From assembly GCA_007120155.1 (NCBI GenBank), contig SKOF01000598.1, positions 1-5,963 of the forward strand: DNA of 5,963 nt. The letters are read 5' to 3'. Source of the DNA: Thioalkalivibrio sp. (GTDB taxonomy: Bacteria; Pseudomonadota; Gammaproteobacteria; Ectothiorhodospirales; Ectothiorhodospiraceae). The notes below the pieces were generated by a model. That model was not told where the DNA came from, did not search any database, and saw nothing but the letters and a program-made list of their open reading frames with translations. A program made the translations under genes and the position numbers. Shown piece after piece: positions 1 to 4,170 of this stretch. Position 1 is the stretch's first letter. The number at the start of each line of letters is the position of its first letter.

Positions 1-82
1 CCTGTAGGAGGCCCGACCCCGGGCCGAACGCCGTTGTCGGGAGAGGCACCGCTGTTCGCGGCGGGGTCGCCGCTCCTACGAC
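1..82. repeat. REP-pair (BIME-like) repeat, copy 1
   Basis: This segment is identical over all 82 bases to 134-215. It is an imperfect inverted repeat. The left half-element (4-29) reads GTAGGAG, then a GCCC/GGGC stem around a GACCCC loop, then CGAAC. The right half (54-79), read on the minus strand, has the same GTAGGAG head, GACCCC loop and CGAAC tail, but the stem is CGGC/GCCG. A central spacer of 24 bases (30-53) separates the halves. A conserved GTAG head followed by a small hairpin is the layout of REP elements mobilised by RAYT transposases, and two in inverted orientation form a BIME. The match may extend left of the window, because copy 1 starts exactly at its edge. No coding signal is seen here. 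Confidence 0.85.
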
Positions 83-133
83 GCGCTCGTACAGGCCGGA
101 TTGGGCGGGCTGGTGCGGGCAGGCAAAGCCTGA
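83..133. other. Spacer between the two REP-pair copies
   Basis: These 51 bases are unique within the window and separate the two repeat copies, giving a 133-bp repeat period. The spacer carries a small perfect hairpin at 120-132 (CAGGC, loop AAA, GCCTG). No gene, promoter or other motif could be supported. Confidence 0.5.
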
Positions 134-215
134 CCTGTAGGAGGCCCGACCCCGGGCCGAACGCCGTTGTCGGGAGAGGCACCGCTGTTCGCGGCGGGGT
201 CGCCGCTCCTACGAC
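134..215. repeat. REP-pair (BIME-like) repeat, copy 2, overlapping the hemJ 3' end
   Basis: This copy is identical to 1-82, with half-elements at 137-162 and 187-212 in inverted orientation. Its right end lies inside hemJ: the minus-strand stop TAG (209-211) is part of the GTAGGAG head, and the final Ser codon (212-214) also lies within the repeat match. Read as hemJ mRNA, the first hairpin begins within about ten bases of the stop codon. It could therefore act as an mRNA 3'-end stabiliser or a weak intrinsic terminator. No T-tract follows, so efficient termination is not shown. Confidence 0.85.
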
Positions 216-712
216 TTGAGCCGCTGCATCAGCGCGAACGCCGCAAATATCCCCAGCACGACCCCCATCGCAATCAGCCCGGGCAGGACCTGTTTGCCGA
301 TCACCAGCACCACGATACCCACGAGCATCAACACGGGAATCTCGTTGAACCACCGGTACCACTGGTGGGTGTGGCGGTTGGCGTCCAGCCTGAAGTCGCG
401 CACCAGCAGGCCGCACCAGACGTGATAGGCAATGAGCAGCAATACCAGAAGGAGCTTCAGGTGCATCCAGCCGGCGGCGTAGGCCTGGGGGTTCATGGCA
501 ATCAGCCACAGCCCGAACAGGGTGGCGATCACGGCGCCGGGGGTCATGATGCCCCAGAAGAGCTTGCGCTCCATGATCTTGAAGCGCTCGTTTCCGGCGG
601 CGTCCGGGGTTTCGGCGTGATAGACGAACAGGCGCGGCAGATAGAACAGGCCGGCGAACCACGTCACCATGAAGATCACATGCAGGGATTTGGCCCACAG
701 ATAAGCGCTCAT
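209..712 (-). CDS. hemJ: Protoporphyrinogen IX oxidase HemJ (UPF0093/CopD-like membrane protein)
   Basis: HemJ oxidises protoporphyrinogen IX to protoporphyrin IX, the penultimate step of heme synthesis, in the cytoplasmic membrane. The 167-residue product opens with the family hallmark segment at residues 7-32 (AKSLHVIFMVTWFAG, then LPRLFVYHAE, including His11 and His32). It has helices near 6-26, 52-75, 83-103 and 124-144, with LFWGIMTPG (51-59), WMHLK (82-86) and RWFNEIPVL (120-128). The start at 712 is chosen because homologues begin at this point; the longer reading from 805 would run into the upstream gene. No clear Shine-Dalgarno is visible. It lies 25 bases behind the TlpA-like gene, probably one transcript. 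An extra hydrophobic segment (about 143-163) goes beyond the roughly 142-148 residues I expect, and the last codon and stop lie in a REP repeat. Confidence 0.9.
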   Translation of the reverse strand: MSAYLWAKSLHVIFMVTWFAGLFYLPRLFVYHAETPDAAGNERFKIMERKLFWGIMTPGAVIATLFGLWLIAMNPQAYAAGWMHLKLLLVLLLIAYHVWCGLLVRDFRLDANRHTHQWYRWFNEIPVLMLVGIVVLVIGKQVLPGLIAMGVVLGIFAAFALMQRLKS

Positions 713-737
713 GGTCGGGTACTCACGCCGGGCGATC

Positions 738-1235
738 TCAGAGCCAGCGCTCGAGATTGCGTTCCACCACTGCCCAGTCGATGTCACCCAGCTTCTGGTA
801 GACAATTCGGCCGTCCGGCGAGATGAGGAACGAGGTGGGGGTCAGGCGGATATTGCCGAAGGCCCGGGCGGCCTTGTCTTCCGTATCCAGGGCGATGGTA
901 TATGGCAGGGCGCGGGCACGGGTGACCTCCATGACGTGGTCCGGGCGGTCGTAGGACATGGCCACGCCGATGACCTCGAGCCCCCGGGCATTGTAGCGCT
1001 CGTGCAATTCGACCAAATGCGGCATTTCACGTATACAGCTCACACAGGTGGTGGCCCAGAACGTGAGCAGAATCGGCTGACCGCGCAGACCGTGGATGGA
1101 GACCGTGTCCCCGTCCAGCGTGCTGAGGCTGACCTCGGGCGCGGTGCGCATCCCCTCCGGGGCCAGCCAGAGATACAGCCCTCCGCCGATCAGGGCCGCC
1201 ACGATTGCGATTGCAAGGATGTCGCGGGTCTTCAT
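738..1235 (-). CDS. TlpA-like periplasmic thiol-disulfide oxidoreductase (membrane-anchored thioredoxin fold)
   Basis: The 165-residue protein has an N-terminal hydrophobic segment (about 5-24) that should act as an uncleaved signal anchor, putting the rest in the periplasm. The remainder is a redoxin/TlpA thioredoxin fold: a strand ending in LTFWATTCVSC with the active-site pair Cys64-x-x-Cys67, the EMPHL helix (70-74), and LTPTSFLISPDG (131-142) with the expected cis-proline at Pro133. Such proteins reduce or exchange disulfides on secreted targets, including apocytochromes c; the substrate here cannot be read from sequence. The ATG at 1235 has only a weak GGAAG upstream. It is first in a minus-strand unit with hemJ and divergent from argC. 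The hemJ link hints at heme or cytochrome biogenesis, but that is inference. Confidence 0.88.
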   Translation of the reverse strand: MKTRDILAIAIVAALIGGGLYLWLAPEGMRTAPEVSLSTLDGDTVSIHGLRGQPILLTFWATTCVSCIREMPHLVELHERYNARGLEVIGVAMSYDRPDHVMEVTRARALPYTIALDTEDKAARAFGNIRLTPTSFLISPDGRIVYQKLGDIDWAVVERNLERWL

Positions 1236-1276
1236 TGCTTCCAGGTTTCCGGGGCCGGACTGACGATCAGCGGGGA

Positions 1277-1305
1277 ATCATACCCGTTGGAGGGAGCGCC
1301 GTTAA
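1277..1305 (-). promoter_or_regulatory. Candidate sigma70 promoter for the tlpA-like/hemJ unit
   Basis: On the minus strand, TTAACG (1300-1305, 4 of 6 to TTGACA) is followed after exactly 17 bases by TATGAT (1277-1282, 5 of 6 to TATAAT). Transcription would start near 1270, giving a leader of about 35 bases before the ATG at 1235. Spacing and -10 are good. No experimental support is available. Confidence 0.5.
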
Positions 1306-1313
1306 GGAAAGTT

Positions 1314-1353
1314 CGTTGCGGGATGCAACGGGCCGTGGTCCCCGCCACGGGCC
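1314..1353. promoter_or_regulatory. Two adjacent inverted repeats between the divergent promoters
   Basis: The first is a perfect 6-bp inverted repeat, CGTTGC (1314-1319) and GCAACG (1325-1330), around a 5-base centre. The second starts on the next base: CCGTGG (1333-1338) and CCACGG (1345-1350) around TCCCCG, extended by GG/CC (1331-1332 with 1352-1353) past one bulged G. They lie upstream of both candidate promoters, so they fit a DNA operator better than a leader structure. No T-run makes either a terminator. The cognate regulator is unknown and no recognised ArgR box was found. Confidence 0.35.
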
Positions 1354-1360
1354 GGTGGAT

Positions 1361-1389
1361 TTCGCGAGGCCGGGCAATCGCGGTATATT
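1361..1389 (+). promoter_or_regulatory. Candidate promoter for argC
   Basis: TATATT (1384-1389) matches the -10 consensus at 5 of 6 positions. Seventeen bases upstream lies TTCGCG (1361-1366), a poor -35 with only 3 matches, so an activator or an alternative start may be involved. Transcription would begin near 1396, leaving a leader of about 45 bases before argC. Confidence 0.4.
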
Positions 1390-1400
1390 CCACAGCCTGC

Positions 1401-1439
1401 ATGACTGAGCAAACCCGAAACGGCTGGCGGAGACATTGA
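1401..1439 (+). CDS. Possible arginine-rich leader peptide ahead of argC
   Basis: A 12-codon frame reads MTEQTRNGWRRH and ends with TGA one base before the argC GTG. Three of its twelve codons are arginine (CGA, CGG, AGA), of which CGA and AGA are usually rare in GC-rich genomes. The argC ribosome site lies inside the last codons, so ribosomes stalling on this frame would cover it. Against it, no Shine-Dalgarno precedes its ATG, and the predicted transcription start lies only about 5 bases upstream, so it would be nearly leaderless. It may be chance. Confidence 0.2.
   Translation: MTEQTRNGWRRH
1429..1432 (+). promoter_or_regulatory. Ribosome binding site supporting the GTG start of argC
   Basis: GGAG, within GGCGGAGA, lies 8 bases before the GTG at 1441. 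It supports that non-ATG start, which also places the nucleotide-binding glycine motif at the normal distance from the N-terminus. Confidence 0.7.
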
Positions 1440-1440
1440 C

Positions 1441-2472
1441 GTGATCAGGGCAGGTATCGTAGGTGCGACGGGCTACACGGGCGTGGAGCTGCTGCGCCTG
1501 CTGTTGTCCCATCCCGAGGTGGAACCGGTGGTGGTCACGTCCAGGGGCAACGCGGGCGAGGCCCTGGACACCCTGTTTCCGAACCTGAGGGGGCATACCT
1601 CGCTCGCCTTTACCGCGCCGGATGCGGGCCGCCTGAGCGAGTGCGACGTGGTGTTCTTCGCCACGCCTCACGGGGTGGCCCACGGATTGGCCGGGGAGCT
1701 GCTCTCCCGGGGTACCCGGGTCATCGATCTGTCCGCCGACTTCCGCCTCCGGGACCCGGACCTGTGGGCACGCTGGTACGGCCAGTCCCATGGTGCCCCG
1801 GAATTGCTGGACCTGGCCGTCTACGGATTGCCGGAGATCAACCGGGCGCACATACCCGATGCCCGTTTGATCGCCGTGCCGGGCTGTTATCCCACGGCGG
1901 TGATCCTGGGCTTCGTGCCGCTTCTCGAGGGGGGGCTGGTGGAGCCCGGGCGGCTGGTGGCGGATGCCAAGTCCGGCGTCAGCGGCGCCGGACGCAAGGC
2001 GCAGGTCGGCACGCTGCTGTGCGAGGCAAGCGAGAGCTTCAAGGCCTACGGGGTGACCGGTCACCGTCATCTGCCGGAGATTCTCCAGACGCTCACCCAG
2101 GTGGCAGGCGGGGCGCCCCGGCTGACCTTCGTGCCCCACCTGGTCCCCATGATCCGGGGTATTCATGCCACCCTCTATGCCACCTTGTCCAATCCCCGGG
2201 TGGACCTTCAGGCGGTCTATGAGCAACGCTACCGGGATGAACCCTTCGTGGATGTGATGCCGGCAGGCAGTCACCCGGAAACCCGGAGCGTGCGCGGCAC
2301 GAATCTTTGCCGTGTGGCGGTCCACCGGCCCGGGGACGGTGATACGGTGGTGGTGCTCTCCGTGATCGACAATCTGGTCAAGGGCGCCGCGGGCCAGGCC
2401 ATTCAGAATCTGAACCTCATGTTCGGACTGGCGGAGACGACGGGCCTCGACGGTATCGCCGTACTGCCCTGA
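1441..2472 (+). CDS. argC: N-acetyl-gamma-glutamyl-phosphate reductase
   Basis: ArgC reduces N-acetyl-glutamyl-5-phosphate to N-acetylglutamate semialdehyde with NADPH, the third step of arginine biosynthesis, in the cytosol. The 343-residue length is typical of the long bacterial form. The Rossmann nucleotide loop GIVGATGYTG is at residues 5-14, the catalytic cysteine is Cys149 in VPGCYPTA, the substrate-binding KSGVSGAGRK is at 177-186, and GHRHLPEI (207-214) carries the conserved active-site histidine region. The C-terminus keeps DNLVKGAAGQAIQN (310-323). Translation starts at GTG behind a good GGAG. It heads a plus-strand run whose next gene begins one base after its stop, so it is probably the promoter-proximal gene of an argC-DUF6776-bactofilin transcript. 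No recognisable ArgR box was seen upstream, so its regulation is open. Confidence 0.97.
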   Translation: MIRAGIVGATGYTGVELLRLLLSHPEVEPVVVTSRGNAGEALDTLFPNLRGHTSLAFTAPDAGRLSECDVVFFATPHGVAHGLAGELLSRGTRVIDLSADFRLRDPDLWARWYGQSHGAPELLDLAVYGLPEINRAHIPDARLIAVPGCYPTAVILGFVPLLEGGLVEPGRLVADAKSGVSGAGRKAQVGTLLCEASESFKAYGVTGHRHLPEILQTLTQVAGGAPRLTFVPHLVPMIRGIHATLYATLSNPRVDLQAVYEQRYRDEPFVDVMPAGSHPETRSVRGTNLCRVAVHRPGDGDTVVVLSVIDNLVKGAAGQAIQNLNLMFGLAETTGLDGIAVLP

Positions 2473-2473
2473 C

Positions 2474-3202
2474 ATGATGAGAGGCCGGTCCGGGGCATAT
2501 CGGGTTCACTATCACCGTCCCTTCCGACGGATCCTGCTCTGGCTCGTGCTGGTGCCGCTGCTGGTCGTCGGGGGCTGGATCCTTTACCAGGCGGGTTACA
2601 CCATGGGCGGAGATGGAGAGTCCACGGCCCGTGATGAAGCCCGGGACCTTCAGCGGCGCCTCTCGGCCCTGGAACGAAGCCACCGTCAGTTGCTGCAGCG
2701 CAATGCCCGGCTGGAGCGGGATCAGCTGATCGCCGAGGAGACGGCCCGACGGGTACGGGAGTCCGTGGGCGAGATGGAAACGCGGTACCGGGCCATGCAG
2801 GAGGAACTCACCTTCTACCGCAGCATCGTGTCGCCGGAGGATATGGAATCGGGTCTGCATATTTACAGTCTCGACCTTGAGCCTGTCGGGCGGGACGGGG
2901 AGTATGTCTATCGGGTGGTGCTGACACAGATCCGCGGCAGCGGTACTGTGGAGGGCACGCTGGAACTGGCACTGGTGGGCTATCAGGGCGCGTCCCGGGT
3001 GGAGTTGCAGGGCACTGATCTGGGGGAGGGGCTCCAGGGCAGCCAGGGATTCGGATTCCGGTATTTCCAGAACCTGGAGGGCCGCATACGAGTGCCGGCG
3101 GGCGTGATGCCGCGTTCCGTGCGGGTGGTCGCACGCACGGAGGGGGATTCTCCCCGCCAGGTCGAGCAGGACTATGCGTGGGATGCCGCGCTCAGAAGAT
3201 AA
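2474..3202 (+). CDS. DUF6776-like single-pass membrane protein with coiled coil
   Basis: The 242-residue protein has a basic cytoplasmic tail (1-19), one transmembrane helix (about 20-41), a charged heptad-like region rich in Arg, Glu and Leu (about 52-115) that should form a coiled coil, and a mostly beta C-terminal domain (about 125-240). The segment ELTFYRSIVSPEDM (111-124), followed by LHIYSLDLEP and YRVVLTQ, resembles the gammaproteobacterial DUF6776 family, which has no assigned function. This was recognised by eye. By the positive-inside rule the C-terminal bulk is periplasmic. The start is ATG at 2474, one base after the argC stop, or the adjacent ATG at 2477. No Shine-Dalgarno is visible, so translation is probably coupled to argC. 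Only 15 bases separate it from the bactofilin gene, suggesting a shared role at the envelope; that is inference. Confidence 0.82.
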   Translation: MMRGRSGAYRVHYHRPFRRILLWLVLVPLLVVGGWILYQAGYTMGGDGESTARDEARDLQRRLSALERSHRQLLQRNARLERDQLIAEETARRVRESVGEMETRYRAMQEELTFYRSIVSPEDMESGLHIYSLDLEPVGRDGEYVYRVVLTQIRGSGTVEGTLELALVGYQGASRVELQGTDLGEGLQGSQGFGFRYFQNLEGRIRVPAGVMPRSVRVVARTEGDSPRQVEQDYAWDAALRR

Positions 3203-3205
3203 AAC

Positions 3206-3211
3206 GGGGGG
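3206..3211 (+). promoter_or_regulatory. Ribosome binding site deciding the TTG start of the bactofilin
   Basis: A run of six G (within ACGGGGGGTG) ends 6 bases before TTG at 3218. No in-frame ATG or GTG gives a sensible bactofilin N-terminus, so this site and the protein family together favour the TTG. A second TTG follows directly at 3221. Confidence 0.55.
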
Positions 3212-3217
3212 TGTATC

Positions 3218-3679
3218 TTGTTGAGAAGAAAAGGAAAGTCCAGATCCGCCCAGGTGGATACGCTGGTGGGACAGTACACCGCGGTGGAGGGCAACGTGCG
3301 TTTCTCGGGCGGTCTGCACGTGGAAGGGACGATTCGCGGCGATGTCTATGCGGACGACGCCGAGCGCCCCTCGATCCTCATCCTTAATGAGACCGGCCGG
3401 ATCGAGGGCGAGGTGAACGTGCCCCGGGTGGTCATCAACGGCACGGTCGAGGGTGACGTGCACGCTTCGGATCGGGTGGAACTCGCTGCCAAGGCCCGAA
3501 TCACAGGCAGTGTCTACTATCACCTGATCGAGATGGCCATGGGTGCCGAGGTGAACGGGAGTCTGGTCAAACGCTCCAATGAAAAGCCCCGTCTGGAGTA
3601 CATCCGGGCCGCGGATGACGTACGTGAACCGGGTGAATCCGGCTCCGATGATTCCGATGTGAGCCGGGCGAATTCTTGA
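3218..3679 (+). CDS. Bactofilin (polymer-forming cytoskeletal protein)
   Basis: Bactofilins self-assemble without nucleotide into filaments beneath the membrane and recruit cell-wall enzymes or position other proteins. The 153-residue product has the family layout: a short basic tail (1-12), the DTLVGQYTAVEGNVRFSGG entry segment (14-32), a right-handed beta-helix core with turn-like repeats (GLHVEGTIRGDV, GRIEGEVNVPRVVINGTVEGDV, ARITGSVYYHLIEMAMGAEVNGSL; about 32-117), and a disordered acidic Ser/Asp-rich tail (about 120-153). There is no transmembrane helix, so membrane contact must come from the basic tail or a partner. The initiation codon is TTG, which may keep synthesis low. It follows the DUF6776-like gene by 15 bases; that protein is the obvious candidate anchor. 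The end of the gene overlaps the predicted erpA control site. Confidence 0.93.
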   Translation: MLRRKGKSRSAQVDTLVGQYTAVEGNVRFSGGLHVEGTIRGDVYADDAERPSILILNETGRIEGEVNVPRVVINGTVEGDVHASDRVELAAKARITGSVYYHLIEMAMGAEVNGSLVKRSNEKPRLEYIRAADDVREPGESGSDDSDVSRANS

Positions 3680-3696
3680 CTGTCTCGGTCAACAAA
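3672..3696 (+). promoter_or_regulatory. Predicted IscR type-1 binding site upstream of erpA
   Basis: The core is a perfect inverted repeat, TTGAC (3676-3680) and GTCAA (3688-3692), with 7 bases between. Compared with the 25-base E. coli IscR type-1 consensus as I remember it, about 20 positions agree, including GACT on the left, GTC on the right at the right spacing, and the flanking pyrimidines and purines. It covers the -35 of the candidate erpA promoter, as expected for repression by [2Fe-2S]-IscR, and overlaps the bactofilin stop codon. E. coli erpA (formerly yadR) is a known IscR target. It needs a motif scan to score properly. Confidence 0.5.
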
Positions 3697-3705
3697 TGCT
3701 AGTTT
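3676..3705 (+). promoter_or_regulatory. Candidate erpA promoter
   Basis: TTGACT (3676-3681) matches the -35 consensus at 5 of 6 bases. A weak -10, TAGTTT (3700-3705), follows after 18 bases and keeps the key T, A and final T. The surrounding segment is AT-rich compared with the rest of the window, which supports a promoter. It would give erpA its own transcript with a leader of roughly 38 bases. Confidence 0.45.
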
Positions 3706-3736
3706 AAGCTATCAGACATCGAACAGAACCGCGTTC

Positions 3737-3742
3737 GGAGAG
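3737..3742 (+). promoter_or_regulatory. Ribosome binding site deciding the erpA start
   Basis: GGAGAG ends 7 bases before the ATG at 3750 but only 1 base before the in-frame ATG at 3744. Ribosome spacing therefore selects the second ATG. Confidence 0.75.
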
Positions 3743-3749
3743 TATGCTC

Positions 3750-4112
3750 ATGAGTGCAACTGAAACCGCAAACGAAACCATGCCCAGCCCGCTGATCTTC
3801 ACCGATTCGGCGGCCTCCAAGGTCAAGACGCTGATCGAAGAGGAGAACAACAGCGCCCTGAAGCTGCGGGTGTTCGTCAGCGGCGGCGGCTGTTCCGGTT
3901 TCCAGTACGGTTTTACCTTCGACGAGAGCATCAATGACGGTGATACCGTGGTGGAGAACGGTGGCGTGACCCTGTTGATCGATCCCATGAGTTTCCAATA
4001 TCTGGCGGGCGCGGAGATCGATTACACCGAGGGCCTGGAAGGCGCCCAGTTCGTAATCCGCAACCCCAATGCCACCACCACCTGCGGCTGCGGCTCGTCG
4101 TTCTCTGCGTAA
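3750..4112 (+). CDS. erpA: A-type iron-sulfur cluster carrier / insertion protein ErpA
   Basis: ErpA receives Fe-S clusters from the Isc or Suf scaffold and delivers them to target enzymes, including those of isoprenoid synthesis and respiration, in the cytosol. The 120-residue protein carries the three cluster-binding cysteines of the family: Cys48 in GGGCSGFQYGF and Cys112/Cys114 in TTCGCGSSFS. PLIFTDSAASKVK (14-26), FTFDE (55-59) and the stretch DPMSFQYLAGAEIDYTEGLEG (78-98) closely follow E. coli ErpA. This, with no extended insertion, separates it from IscA and SufA. The start at 3750 is set by ribosome-site spacing; the track-level alternative at 3744 would add only two residues. It appears to have its own promoter with a predicted IscR site and ends in a strong terminator, so it is probably monocistronic. 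Confidence 0.96.
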   Translation: MSATETANETMPSPLIFTDSAASKVKTLIEEENNSALKLRVFVSGGGCSGFQYGFTFDESINDGDTVVENGGVTLLIDPMSFQYLAGAEIDYTEGLEGAQFVIRNPNATTTCGCGSSFSA

Positions 4113-4144
4113 GCCGGCCCAGTACCAGCGACAGGTGCAGGATC

Positions 4145-4170
4145 AAAGAGGGGGCGAAAGCCCCCTTTTT
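4145..4170. terminator. Intrinsic terminator between converging erpA and anmK
   Basis: A perfect 6-bp GC stem, GGGGGC (4150-4155) and GCCCCC (4160-4165), closes a GAAA tetraloop and is followed by TTTTT (4166-4170). The upstream A-rich bases can pair with the T-tract, extending the stem. On the minus strand the trailing run is TCTTTG, a poorer U-tract, so termination of anmK from the other side is likely but less efficient. The anmK stop codon (4170-4172) shares the last T of the tract. Confidence 0.92.

Noticed and set aside
1..215. CRISPR array
   Set aside because: There are only two copies, the repeat unit is 82 bp, internally palindromic in the REP manner, with one spacer and no cas gene in view.
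34..219. Short plus-strand frames opening with MSGEAPLFAAGSPLL in both repeat copies
   Set aside because: They are identical only because the DNA repeat is identical; they have no ribosome site and no family resemblance, and the second runs on antisense to hemJ.
209..805. Longer hemJ reading starting at 805
   Set aside because: The extra 31 residues overlap the TlpA-like gene and do not resemble HemJ; the family N-terminus begins at 712.
1331..1353. Intrinsic terminator in the argC upstream region
   Set aside because: The hairpin is GC-rich but has no T-run on either strand and lies upstream of both promoters.
1361..1410. ArgR operator near the argC promoter
   Set aside because: Only a TCGCG direct repeat (1362-1366 and 1378-1382) was seen; neither the E. 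coli AT-rich palindrome nor a convincing Pseudomonas-type site is present.
1267..2475. 402-codon minus-strand frame opposite argC
   Set aside because: It is a GC-rich shadow of argC: His/Arg/Gly-rich, with no recognisable domain, and argC is unmistakable on the other strand.
2417..3523. 368-codon minus-strand frame opposite the DUF6776-like and bactofilin genes
   Set aside because: It spans two real genes on the other strand and has low-complexity shadow composition and no domain.
3744..3749. Upstream ATG as the erpA start
   Set aside because: It is only one base from the GGAGAG ribosome site; the ATG at 3750 has proper spacing and matches the usual MS- start of ErpA.
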